A stretch of DNA of 52,477 nt from Pseudomonadales bacterium (GCA_022821865.1 JAJECW010000035.1:1-52477); one strand, 5' to 3'. Positions 27,145 to 35,752 are shown, counted from the stretch's first letter. Notes: generated from the sequence alone by a model not told the origin. Program-made: numbers and translations.

Positions 27145-29736
27145 TCAGCGGGGCTGATCGAAAGCCAGGGAGAAAAACAGGCTGTTCATGAACAGTTTGC
27201 TGGTGCCGAAGAAATACGCGCGGAAATTGGGATTGTCGGCAAACAGGATGACGCTGCCGTTACCGTGTCGCTCGGCGATGGCCATGGTTTTCCCCGCCAG
27301 CGCCGCCTGATTCTCCGCCGAGGCGAATCCGGACAACAGGGCATTCCCGGGAATCCGGATCAGGCTCGCCCAGGGATTTTGCGGAGGGTCGAAAGCAATC
27401 AGCGAATTGCGGTGGCTGGCGATGGCGCGATCGCCGATACCAAAGCCGATGGGGTGGGTGTTGTCCAGATCCCCGAGCATGATGGCGCCGCCGATGATGT
27501 CCCGGGCCTCGATATCGTCCTTGTCGGCATAGTCGAATCGTTCCGCGGTGGTTTCCGTCTCCCCGGGACTTTCGCCTGACGCCTCGCCGGGATAGAGAAT
27601 CCGGTCATGGGCCCAGCGCGCGCCCTGGCGGATGCCCACGAGGCTGCCTCCCTGTCTGACCCAGCGGTCGATCTTGTCCGTCTGCCCGGACAAATCACCG
27701 TGGTTGCCTCCCACCAGCACGATATGGCTGTATTCGCCCAGATCCAGATCGTCGAGATGCCGCTTGTCCGCCATATGCACCGGCATTTCCATGCGCGCAT
27801 CCAACTGATGCCAGACCTCGCCGGCATCATATGCCTGAATGCCTTCGCCCACGAGCAGCAATACCGCGGGCCTGGGAATATTGGCGAAATCGGGTCCGCC
27901 CAGATCCATGCCCGCCACCGGCGTGTGGGCGCTGTCCACGGCATGGACGGTAATCCCGTCATCCCTGGCGATCCGGCTCGCCAGGGAATGTATTTCCGCA
28001 TCCGCCAGATCGCCGCCCTGCCAGCCGAGTGGAACGAGAATCGCGCCCGCGTCGAGGCTGACGGTTTCTCCGCCGCTGGTGGTTATCGTCAGCGGCCGGG
28101 TCGCCACCTTGGGCCGCAGGCCGGCGTCGAGCAATCGATACAGCGCCCGTGGCGCATAGTAATGCGACCAGGAAAACAGGTAGGCGAAGCGGGCCTCGGC
28201 GGGTTCCGGAGCGCTCGGAAATTCGGCGCGCGCCTCAATGCCGATCACGTCTCCGCGAATCTCTCCCGCAGCGAGCGGCGCATAGGCGAAATCGAAAGCC
28301 AGGGGCAGGGTCCAGGCGGACACGTCGTAGAAGGTTTCGTCCTCAAACTCGGTAATCAATTCGAACAATGCCTTGATCATGCGGTATTGGGCCTGGTCGG
28401 TTTGCACCAGATACGAGTCCCGGGCGGAAAAAGCGGTCCCGTCCACTTCCAGATCCCGGTTCAGACGCTGCACGCTGATCTGGTGACGGTTCAGCAGATC
28501 GATCGCGTGGTAAGCCCTGGCGGGATCTCCGGGCGAGGAAAAAACATAGGCTTTGACATCATCGTCAGCCGCGAGCCCGGGAGTTTCCCTGGAGAAATCG
28601 CGCTGGAACTGCAGCAACTCGCCGCGCATCTCCACCCCGGCGCGGATCATTTCCAGCGAGGTGCGGAACTGGGTGCGGATATTGTCCCGGAACGACAGGA
28701 CGCCATGCGGCGTGTCCAGCAGCCCTTCGGAGCCGGCCTGCTCGAACAGCATGCCCATGCTGGCGTGCATGTGGGGGTAGGTCGATCCCTTGCCGATGTA
28801 GAAGTTGTCGTAGTTTTCCTCGTTGAAATAGAGCCGCTGTTCGCTGTCGAGCCAGGAGCGGGGCCGGTCGGCGACCTGGTCGAGCAACTCCATGGACCTT
28901 CGGGGAATGTAGGGAAAGGTGCGCTCGGGCGCTCCCGGATGAAAGTAATAGGTGCTGTTTTGCCCCATCTCGTGGTAGTCCACGGTGATATTGGGTTTCC
29001 ATTCGTGGAACTTCGCCACCCATCCCCGGGGCTCCGGATGCTGGAGAATCAGCCACTGCCGATTGAGGTCGAACCAGTAATGATTGGTGCGCCCGCCGGG
29101 CCAGAAGGTGTTGTGCAACTGGTGTTGCGGGTCCGTCACCGCCACGTTGCCGCCGTACATGTGGTTCCATGCCGACATGCGGCTGCTGCCGTCGGGATTG
29201 AACACGGCGATGAGAATGATCACGCTTTGTTCCAGGGTGGCTTCGATGGCCGCTCCCCGGGCCGCGGCCAGATGGTAGGCCACCGCCATGGAGGAATCGG
29301 TGGAACTCACCTCGGCGCCATGCACGCCATAGTTGAGCCAGGTGACCACGGGCATGTCCGGGTCCACTTCCCGTGCGCTGCCGGGATCGCTCAGGGCCAC
29401 ATGGGCGGCCTTGATCTCGTCGAGGCGCTGATGATTGGCGGGGCTGGTAATGGTGAGGCCGAGGATGGGGCGCCCCTCGTGGGTGTAGGCGATATCCTCC
29501 GCGGTGATTCTTGGCGACAGTTCCGCCAGGGTTCTCAGGTATCGCACCAGCAGATCGTTGCGGGCGATACGGTGGCCGAGCGGGTGCCCAATGACCGACT
29601 CGGGCCGCGGAATGTCCGGGTCGTAGTCAATCCCGGACGGGTAGAAGGGGGTAGCTCTGGCCGGAGTTTGCGCCACTGCGGCGGCACACCACAGCATAGC
29701 CAGAAACAGCAGGGAAAGCACATTCTTCATTGGCAT
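27145..29736 (-). CDS. Large secreted M14 zinc carboxypeptidase-like peptidase
   Basis: An 863-residue exported protein. A signal peptide (KNVLSLLFLAMLWCAAAVAQ) precedes an M14 metallopeptidase domain at about residues 50-370: YTHEGRPILGLTI, zinc ligands in NYGVHGAEVSS (His, Glu), FNPDGSSR, WFDLNRQW, and a third candidate His in VDYHEMGQ. The family usually has HGNE; here it is HGAE. The C-terminal third (about 620-863) resembles a class I glutamine amidotransferase-like fold (SHIVLVGGNHGDLSGQ, QGARWAHDRI), as in other long M14 proteins of marine bacteria. Probably digests peptides outside the inner membrane. The start could also be ATG 29730 or GTG 29739; none has a clear ribosome-binding site. 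It follows pntB by 44 bases. Confidence 0.85.
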   Translation of the reverse strand: MPMKNVLSLLFLAMLWCAAAVAQTPARATPFYPSGIDYDPDIPRPESVIGHPLGHRIARNDLLVRYLRTLAELSPRITAEDIAYTHEGRPILGLTITSPANHQRLDEIKAAHVALSDPGSAREVDPDMPVVTWLNYGVHGAEVSSTDSSMAVAYHLAAARGAAIEATLEQSVIILIAVFNPDGSSRMSAWNHMYGGNVAVTDPQHQLHNTFWPGGRTNHYWFDLNRQWLILQHPEPRGWVAKFHEWKPNITVDYHEMGQNSTYYFHPGAPERTFPYIPRRSMELLDQVADRPRSWLDSEQRLYFNEENYDNFYIGKGSTYPHMHASMGMLFEQAGSEGLLDTPHGVLSFRDNIRTQFRTSLEMIRAGVEMRGELLQFQRDFSRETPGLAADDDVKAYVFSSPGDPARAYHAIDLLNRHQISVQRLNRDLEVDGTAFSARDSYLVQTDQAQYRMIKALFELITEFEDETFYDVSAWTLPLAFDFAYAPLAAGEIRGDVIGIEARAEFPSAPEPAEARFAYLFSWSHYYAPRALYRLLDAGLRPKVATRPLTITTSGGETVSLDAGAILVPLGWQGGDLADAEIHSLASRIARDDGITVHAVDSAHTPVAGMDLGGPDFANIPRPAVLLLVGEGIQAYDAGEVWHQLDARMEMPVHMADKRHLDDLDLGEYSHIVLVGGNHGDLSGQTDKIDRWVRQGGSLVGIRQGARWAHDRILYPGEASGESPGETETTAERFDYADKDDIEARDIIGGAIMLGDLDNTHPIGFGIGDRAIASHRNSLIAFDPPQNPWASLIRIPGNALLSGFASAENQAALAGKTMAIAERHGNGSVILFADNPNFRAYFFGTSKLFMNSLFFSLAFDQPR

Positions 29737-29780
29737 CACCAGGGAGAGTTGCGAAAATTTTGCGCCGGGCCGGCCCCGCT

Positions 29781-31184
29781 TTACAATTCCTTCACCGCCT
29801 GGATCAGTTCGCTGGCGGCTTTCTGGCCGTCGCCGAAGAGCATTCTGGTATTGTCGGCGAAGAACAGCGGGTTCTCCACGCCGGAAAAGCCCGCGCCGCG
29901 GCCGCGCTTGATGACGATGACATTGTCGGCGTCCATGGCGTCGAGAATCGGCATGCCGTAGAGCGGGCTGGCCGTATCGGTTTTCGCGGAAGGGTTGACC
30001 ACGTCGTTGGCGCCGATTACCAGCGCCACGGTGGCGTTGCTGAAATCGGCATTGATGTCTTCCATGTCGTAAATCATGTCGTAGGGCACCCCGGCCTCGG
30101 CGAGCAGCACATTCATGTGCCCCGGCATGCGTCCGGCCACGGGATGAATGGCGAACTTGACCGTGACGCCGCGCTCGACAAGCAATTGCACGAGTTCCCA
30201 GATCTTGTGCTGGGCCTGGGCCACCGCCATGCCATAGCCGGGAATGATGATGGCCTGACCGGCGAACGCCATGAGGATGCCGGCGTCCTGGGCCTGGATT
30301 TCCTTCATTTCCCCAGGCCCGGAGTCGGTGCTGGCCGGGCCGGTGCCGACTCCGGCGAAAAACACATTGGCCACCGAGCGGTTCATGGCCACCGCCATCA
30401 GATGCGTCAGCAGCGATCCCGCCGAGCCCACCACGATGCCGGCGATAATCATGGCGGCATTGCCGAGCACATAGCCTTCAAAACCCACCGCGAGGCCGGT
30501 GAGGGCGTTGAACAGGGAAATGATCACCGGCATGTCGGCGCCGCCCACGGGCACGGTGATGAAGACGCCAAGCACCAGGGCAAGGCCGAAGAAAATCGAA
30601 ATGGCGGTCAAATCGGCGGTGAAATACAACATCACCGAAAACGCCAGCAGCACGAGGGCCAGCAGGGCGTTGACGATATGTTGCCCGGGCAGGAGCCGGC
30701 TCAGCTGCAGCCTGCCGTCGAGCTTGGCCCAGGCGATGATGCTGCCGCTGAAGGAGATGGTGCCGATCAGGGCGCCGAGAATCGCGAGAATCGCCACATC
30801 CGGCCCGAGATAGGCTTCCGCGCCGCCGCCCGCCTCGCTGGCCTTGAGCAGCTCCACCGCGGCGATGGTGGCCGCGGCGCCGCCGCCCATGCCGTTGTAC
30901 ATGGCGATCATCTGGGGCATGTCGGTCATGGCCACGCGCTTGCCGCTGATCCAGGCGTAGCCGCCGCCCGCGGCGATGCCGGCGAGAATGAGCGAGAGGT
31001 TGGTGACGAAGTGCTCGTTTTCCAGCAGTTCCGGGGTGCCAAAGGTCACCAGGGTGGCGAGCAGCATGCCGAGACCCGCCCAGACGATGCCGCGCCGGGC
31101 GGTCACCGGCGAACTCATCCGCTTGAGGCCGACGATGAAAAGAATCGCGGCGGCGAGATAACTGGCGTCAATGACAAGTCCCAT
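29781..31184 (-). CDS. pntB: NAD(P) transhydrogenase subunit beta
   Basis: PntB forms the NADP(H)-binding part and half the membrane channel of the proton-translocating transhydrogenase, which makes NADPH from NADH at the expense of the proton gradient. The 467-residue protein has about nine membrane helices, then the soluble domain III from about residue 290 with IIPGYGMAVAQAQHKI (NADP loop), HPVAGRMPGHMNVLLAEA, and VIGANDVVNP. It follows pntA2 with a three-base gap. Identification is certain. Confidence 0.96.
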   Translation of the reverse strand: MGLVIDASYLAAAILFIVGLKRMSSPVTARRGIVWAGLGMLLATLVTFGTPELLENEHFVTNLSLILAGIAAGGGYAWISGKRVAMTDMPQMIAMYNGMGGGAAATIAAVELLKASEAGGGAEAYLGPDVAILAILGALIGTISFSGSIIAWAKLDGRLQLSRLLPGQHIVNALLALVLLAFSVMLYFTADLTAISIFFGLALVLGVFITVPVGGADMPVIISLFNALTGLAVGFEGYVLGNAAMIIAGIVVGSAGSLLTHLMAVAMNRSVANVFFAGVGTGPASTDSGPGEMKEIQAQDAGILMAFAGQAIIIPGYGMAVAQAQHKIWELVQLLVERGVTVKFAIHPVAGRMPGHMNVLLAEAGVPYDMIYDMEDINADFSNATVALVIGANDVVNPSAKTDTASPLYGMPILDAMDADNVIVIKRGRGAGFSGVENPLFFADNTRMLFGDGQKAASELIQAVKEL

Positions 31185-31187
31185 GGC

Positions 31188-31493
31188 TCAGCCTCCCGCC
31201 GATTCGCGGGGCTTGTTGCTGGACTTGAACATCTCCAGCATGCGCTCGGTGACCACATAGCCGCCCACCGCATTGCCCGCGGCGAGCAGCACGGCGAAAA
31301 AGCCGATCACCTGCTCGGTGGTGGTTTCGGCGATGCCCAGGGCGTACATCGCGCCAACAAGCACGATGCCGTGGACGAAGTTGGAGCCGGACATCAGCGG
31401 GGTATGGAGAATCACCGGCACCCGGGCGATGATTTCGTATCCGGTGAAGCCGGCCAGCAGGAAGATATAGATCGCCGCGAGTCCTTCAATCAT
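31188..31493 (-). CDS. pntA2: NAD(P) transhydrogenase subunit alpha part 2
   Basis: The split alpha subunit's membrane part (domain II). The 101-residue protein has three hydrophobic helices: FLLAGFTGYEIIARVP, FVHGIVLVGAMYALG and VIGFFAVLLAAGNAVGGYVV. The VPVILHTPLMSGSNFVHGIV signature is diagnostic. Alpha is split into two proteins here, as in many non-enteric bacteria. The leader contains a repeat copy (m2-m5) separating it from pntA1, with TTGGAG as the probable ribosome-binding site. Confidence 0.94.
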   Translation of the reverse strand: MIEGLAAIYIFLLAGFTGYEIIARVPVILHTPLMSGSNFVHGIVLVGAMYALGIAETTTEQVIGFFAVLLAAGNAVGGYVVTERMLEMFKSSNKPRESAGG

Positions 31494-31514
31494 GTGTCTG
31501 CTCCAATATGCTTG

Positions 31515-31595
31515 GTATTCTCTGAAAAATTCCCTCCCTGGAATTTTTCATTATCCCTGTGCCGCAGGGAAGCTCTGACTTGATCAGAGCTTCCC
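31515..31595 (-). repeat. Palindromic repeat, modules m2-m5, inside the pnt operon
   Basis: On the minus strand m2 (31595-31567, perfect 12-bp stem) is joined by CGGCACAGG directly to GATAATG and m5 (to 31515), with m3 and m4 missing. m2 overlaps the last codons and TGA of pntA1. m5 ends 21 bases before the pntA2 ATG. Both genes and the repeat share orientation. Confidence 0.88.
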
Positions 31596-32729
31596 TTGCG
31601 CCCGGGAGGCTTGCAGCCGGTCCCGGATTCCCGCGTGGTGGATGGCGCCGGCATGGGTGACGAGGCTTTCGTTGATGATCTCGTCCTCAAGGTTGATGTT
31701 GATTTCGCCATCGACCAGCAACAGGTCGAGGAAGGCCATGAGGTTCCTGGCGTAGAGTTCGCTGCCGTGGTTGCCCATCCGCCCCGGCAGGTTGACCGGT
31801 CCGTCGATAATGACGCCGCCGCGGTGTACCACTTCGCCGGCCCGGGTCAGTTCGCAGTTGCCGCCGCCTTCGGCCGCGAGATCGATGATCACCGAGCCGC
31901 CGCGCATGTTTTCCACGAGTTCGCCGCTGATGATGCGCGGCGATGGCCTGCCGGGAATCGCGGCGGTGGTGATGATGACGTCGGCGCCGGCGATATGCCT
32001 GCCGAGCACTTCCCGCTGTTTTGCCTTTTCCTCTTCGCTCAGTTCCCTGGCATAGCCGCCGCTGCCCTCGGCCGCCACCTGGGTATCGACGAATTTCGCC
32101 CCCAGGGATTCCACCTGTTCCTTCACCGCGGCGCGCACGTCATAGCCTTCCACCACCGCGCCGAGCCGCCTCGCGGTGGCGATGGCCTGCAGCCCCGCGA
32201 CCCCGGCGCCGATAACCAGCACTTTGGAAGGTCGGATGGTGCCGGCGGCGGTGGTGAGCATGGGAAAGAACTTGCCGAGATGGCTCGCCCCGAGCAGCAC
32301 CGCCTTGTAGCCCGCGATGCTCGCCTGGGAGGAAAGCGCGTCCATGGCCTGGGCCCGGGAAATACGCGGGATGAGTTCCACGCTGAAGGCGCTGATATTG
32401 CGCTTGGCCAGTTGTTCGAATCGTTCGAGTTCGCCATGCGGGTCGAGAAATCCCACCAGCACCGAGCCTTCGCGCAGGCTGGCGATCTGTTCGCCGGCGG
32501 GCGGATTGACGATCAGGCTGATGTCTGCCCTGCCGAGAAGTTCGCCGGCGCCCGCGACGATTTCCGCCCCGCTGAAGCTGTCATCGGCAAATCCGGTTCT
32601 TTCGCCGGCGCCCGCTTCAATGCTGACCTGCATTCCCCTGCCCACAAGCCGCTTCACGGCATCCGGCGCCAGCGCCACCCGCTGCTCTCCTTCCCGCGTT
32701 TCCTTCGGAACACAAATCTGAACCGCCAT
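31584..32729 (-). CDS. pntA1: NAD(P) transhydrogenase subunit alpha part 1
   Basis: NAD(H)-binding domain I of the transhydrogenase. The 381-residue form starts at the ATG at 32729 (QICVPKETREGEQRVALAPDAV). It has the Rossmann motif VIGAGVAGLQAIATARRLGA with VEGYDVR, and the mobile-loop region (YARELSEEEKAKQ). The final residues (about GKL) and the TGA are encoded by the m2 hairpin, so the native C-terminus was probably replaced. First gene of pntA1-pntA2-pntB; divergent from the LeuA-like gene. Confidence 0.94.
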   Translation of the reverse strand: MAVQICVPKETREGEQRVALAPDAVKRLVGRGMQVSIEAGAGERTGFADDSFSGAEIVAGAGELLGRADISLIVNPPAGEQIASLREGSVLVGFLDPHGELERFEQLAKRNISAFSVELIPRISRAQAMDALSSQASIAGYKAVLLGASHLGKFFPMLTTAAGTIRPSKVLVIGAGVAGLQAIATARRLGAVVEGYDVRAAVKEQVESLGAKFVDTQVAAEGSGGYARELSEEEKAKQREVLGRHIAGADVIITTAAIPGRPSPRIISGELVENMRGGSVIIDLAAEGGGNCELTRAGEVVHRGGVIIDGPVNLPGRMGNHGSELYARNLMAFLDLLLVDGEININLEDEIINESLVTHAGAIHHAGIRDRLQASRAQGKL

Positions 32730-32918
32730 ACCCTTTCCCAAGCCGCGCCGTAATGTGGGCACGAAGTATAGCGGCAAGCAAACTCGATGCAAGCGAGGAT
32801 CGAACTGATGGGTGTCCGAGGATGGCAGGATGGGATTTGAGTGGGTGTCCCATGACGGGATTTGCTAGAATTGCGCGCTGGTCGATAGAGGTACTGAAGA
32901 GCCTGACCGGGAATTCCC

Positions 32919-34511
32919 ATGAATCAGCCTGCCAGCCGGCGCCATATCGTCCTGATGGACACCACTCTGCGGGATGGGGAACAGACCCAGGGGGTTTCCT
33001 TTTCGGTCAATGAGAAGGTGAGCATCGCCCGGGCGCTGTTGCAGACCCTGGGGGTGGATCGCATCGAGGTGGCTTCCGCCTGCGTTTCCGAAGGCGAGCG
33101 CGAGGCAGTGGCGCGGATTTGCGCCTGGGCGGCGGAGAATGGCTGCGCCGGGCGCGTGGAAGTACTTGGCTTCGTTGACTACAAACGCAGCGTCGACTGG
33201 ATTCGCGGCGCCGGCGGCAAGGTCATCAACCTGCTCACCAAGGGCAGCGAAAAACACTGCCGCAAGCAACTCGGCAAAACCCTGGCCCAGCACTTGGCCG
33301 ACATAGAACGAACGGTGGAATACGCCCGCAGCCAGGGTCTTGCGGCCAATGCCTATCTCGAGGACTGGTCCAATGGCTATCGCGACAGCCGCGACTATGT
33401 CTTCGAACTCGTTCGGGGCATGTCGGGGTTCGGCATCGGCCACTTCATGCTTCCCGACACCCTCGGCATGCTCTCCCCCCGGGAAGTCGCCGACTACCTC
33501 GGGAACATGCGGGAAGGCTTCCCCGAACTCCGGTTCGACTTCCACCCGCATAACGACTACGGCCTCGCCACCGCCAATGTGCTCGCCGCGGTGGAAGCGG
33601 GAATCGACTGCATCCATTGTACGGTCAACTGCCTCGGCGAGCGGGCGGGCAATGTGTCCCTGGCGGAAATCGCCGTGGTGCTGAGGGACATGGCCGGCGT
33701 CGAACTTTCCATTGACGAATCGCGCATCGCCGCGCTCAGCGCCATGGTGGAGAATTTCTCGGGCAAGCGCATCGCCGCCAATACGCCGGTGACCGGCGCC
33801 GATGTGTTTACCCAGACCGCGGGCATCCACGCCGACGGCGACCTCAAGGGCAATCTCTATGTTTCCCGTCTCGGCCCGGAGCGTTTCAACCGCAAGCGCA
33901 GCTATGCCCTCGGCAAGATGAGCGGTAAGGCTTCCCTGATCAACAATCTCGACGAGCTCGGCATCAGCCTCACGGCGGAAGAGCAGGCCGCGGTGCTGAA
34001 ACGCATCGTCGAGCTTGGCGACTCCAAACACGTCATCACCACCGACGATCTGCCGGTAATCATCGCCGATGTGCTCGAAGAACGCGAACAGCAGGAGCAG
34101 CGGGACGCCCGGCACGTGCGCCTGCTCAACTGCTACATCAATACCGGCCTCGATGTGGACAGCACCGCCAGCGTGCGGCTCGCCGTCGGCGACGCCATCA
34201 GCCAGAGTTCCGGCGTGGGCAATGGCGGTTTCGACGCCTTCATGGATGCCGCGGGCAAGATTTTCGCCGAATACGACTTCAGCCTGCCCGAACTCGTGGA
34301 CTACGAGATACACATTCCCCGGGGCGGTCAGACCGACGCTCTCACCGAGTGTTTCATTACCTGGCAACTTCCCGAGCGCAAGCTCAAGACCCGGGGCGTG
34401 GACGCCAATCAGGTGCTCGCGGCGGTAAAGGCCACCCTGCGCATGGTCAATCTGCAGCTGCCGGCGCGGCGGCATAATGCTCCGCCACAAGATCGCCAAA
34501 AGACCGCGTAG
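32919..34511 (+). CDS. 2-isopropylmalate synthase-family acyl transferase (LeuA-like)
   Basis: A 530-residue DRE-TIM metallolyase of the isopropylmalate/homocitrate/citramalate synthase family. The catalytic barrel has TTLRDGEQTQGVSFS, RIEVASACVSEGE, LPDTLGMLSP and the metal site FHPHNDYG, then NCLGERAGN. A C-terminal LeuA dimer/regulatory domain spans about 385-510. The sequence style is that of the long LeuA-like enzymes common in Bacteroidetes rather than enteric LeuA; this is by impression. Substrate could be 2-oxoisovalerate (leucine) or pyruvate (citramalate). leuB lies opposite, and the two coding ends overlap by 65 bases, which supports a leucine-type pathway. Confidence 0.8.
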   Translation: MNQPASRRHIVLMDTTLRDGEQTQGVSFSVNEKVSIARALLQTLGVDRIEVASACVSEGEREAVARICAWAAENGCAGRVEVLGFVDYKRSVDWIRGAGGKVINLLTKGSEKHCRKQLGKTLAQHLADIERTVEYARSQGLAANAYLEDWSNGYRDSRDYVFELVRGMSGFGIGHFMLPDTLGMLSPREVADYLGNMREGFPELRFDFHPHNDYGLATANVLAAVEAGIDCIHCTVNCLGERAGNVSLAEIAVVLRDMAGVELSIDESRIAALSAMVENFSGKRIAANTPVTGADVFTQTAGIHADGDLKGNLYVSRLGPERFNRKRSYALGKMSGKASLINNLDELGISLTAEEQAAVLKRIVELGDSKHVITTDDLPVIIADVLEEREQQEQRDARHVRLLNCYINTGLDVDSTASVRLAVGDAISQSSGVGNGGFDAFMDAAGKIFAEYDFSLPELVDYEIHIPRGGQTDALTECFITWQLPERKLKTRGVDANQVLAAVKATLRMVNLQLPARRHNAPPQDRQKTA

Positions 34512-35559
34512 AAATCGTTTGTGAATCCGACCCGGGCCTGGCAAGGTCCGGCGTGACGAAACCCTGGTCGAACACCGACCGCATCGCCTTCCACACATGG
34601 CCCGCCTCGCTTTTGAGGCCAAGGCTCATTTCCAGCAGCATGGCCACCGAGCCGATCATGGAATAGGGGTTGGCCACATTCCTGCCGGCGATATCCGGCG
34701 CCGAGCCGTGGGAGGGTTCGTAATAGGCTTTTTCCGGTCCCATGCAGGCCGAAGGCATCAGCCCGAGCGAGCCGAGAATGCCGCCGGCCTGGTCGCTGAG
34801 AATATCGCCGAACATGTTCTCCATCACCATCACGTCGAACTGCCGCGGATGGAGGCAGAGATAGGTCGCGGCGGCGTCCACCAGAATATGCCGCACCTCC
34901 ACCTCGGGAAACTCCCGGCCCACCTCGCCAAGCACTTCATTCCACAGCACGCTGGACTTGAGCACATTGCTCTTGTGGATATTGTGCAGCACCTTTTTCC
35001 TGTCCCGGGCGGTCTCGAAAGCGACCCGGGCGATGCGCCCGATCTGCTCCTCGTCATAGTCGAGGCTCTCCCTGACATATCTTTTGCCCGCGGCGTTGCG
35101 ACCGCTTTCCTTGGCGCCGAAGTACAGCCCCCCGACAAGCTCCCGGATCATCATGATATCGATGCCGCCGGCGATGATTTCCGGTTTCAGCGGCGAGAAA
35201 TGCGTCAGCCCCCCGGCCAGCCGCACCGGGCGGAAATTGGCAAAGGTGTCGAAGCGCCGCCGCAGGGGCAGCAGGGCGCCGCGCTCGGGACGCATGTCCA
35301 CGGGGATTTTTTCGGTCTGCTCGTGGTCGAGCCCGATGGGGCCCTTGAGAATCGCATCGGCCCGGTCGCACAGATCCCGGGTTTCCCGGGGAAAAGCGTC
35401 GCCGTGGCTGAACCAGGCCCCGGCGCCGAATGCGCCGTGGGCGAGTTCGAGTCGCAGCTCATTGCGGGATTCGGCAATCCGCAGAACCTTGATGGCCTCG
35501 GCCATGATTTCCGGCCCGATGCCGTCCCCGTCGAGCAGGGCGATGATGTGTGAGGGCAT
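34447..35559 (-). CDS. leuB: 3-isopropylmalate dehydrogenase
   Basis: LeuB oxidatively decarboxylates 3-isopropylmalate with NAD in leucine synthesis. The 370-residue protein has the family start LLDGDGIGPEI, LKGPIGL, the substrate arginines in PERGALLPLRRRFDTFANFRP-type context, KSNVLKSS, and the metal/NAD region MFGDILSDQAGGILGSLGLMPS with EPSHGSAPDIAGRNVANP. Relatives acting on isocitrate or tartrate exist, but the motifs fit isopropylmalate. Its last 21 codons overlap the end of the opposite LeuA-like gene. leuC and leuD are not in the window. Confidence 0.9.
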   Translation of the reverse strand: MPSHIIALLDGDGIGPEIMAEAIKVLRIAESRNELRLELAHGAFGAGAWFSHGDAFPRETRDLCDRADAILKGPIGLDHEQTEKIPVDMRPERGALLPLRRRFDTFANFRPVRLAGGLTHFSPLKPEIIAGGIDIMMIRELVGGLYFGAKESGRNAAGKRYVRESLDYDEEQIGRIARVAFETARDRKKVLHNIHKSNVLKSSVLWNEVLGEVGREFPEVEVRHILVDAAATYLCLHPRQFDVMVMENMFGDILSDQAGGILGSLGLMPSACMGPEKAYYEPSHGSAPDIAGRNVANPYSMIGSVAMLLEMSLGLKSEAGHVWKAMRSVFDQGFVTPDLARPGSDSQTISTRSFGDLVAEHYAAAPAAAD

Positions 35560-35605
35560 GTGGTTTCCAGGTGGCAGTGGCTGCAGCGAAGCGGATTATG
35601 CACCA

Positions 35606-35668
35606 GGAGCCTGCGCCGCGGGAATCCGCGAAAGCGAAAATTCGCTATCGCCGCGCCCCTGGCTGATC
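35606..35668 (+). repeat. m1 tip with alternative core, leuB-gpsA gap
   Basis: GGAGCCTGCGCCGCGGGAAT is followed by the core GCGAAAGCGAAAATTCGCT and a degenerate left arm of the 22-bp inverted repeat (CCGCGCCCCTGGCTGATC). It matches 19053-19116. It lies between the divergent leuB and gpsA starts. Confidence 0.75.
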
Positions 35669-35752
35669 CGGAAACGCCAGGCTCCACGTCTCCATGCTGT
35701 TTTGCCGGACAATCCATAACGGCTATCATGCCGGCGAGCGGGAGCGGATTTC

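Noticed and set aside
32820..32875. Promoter TTGAGT/TAGAAT before the LeuA-like gene
   Set aside because: Spacing between the boxes is 23 bases, too wide; the TAGAAT may still act as an extended -10 but the evidence is weak.
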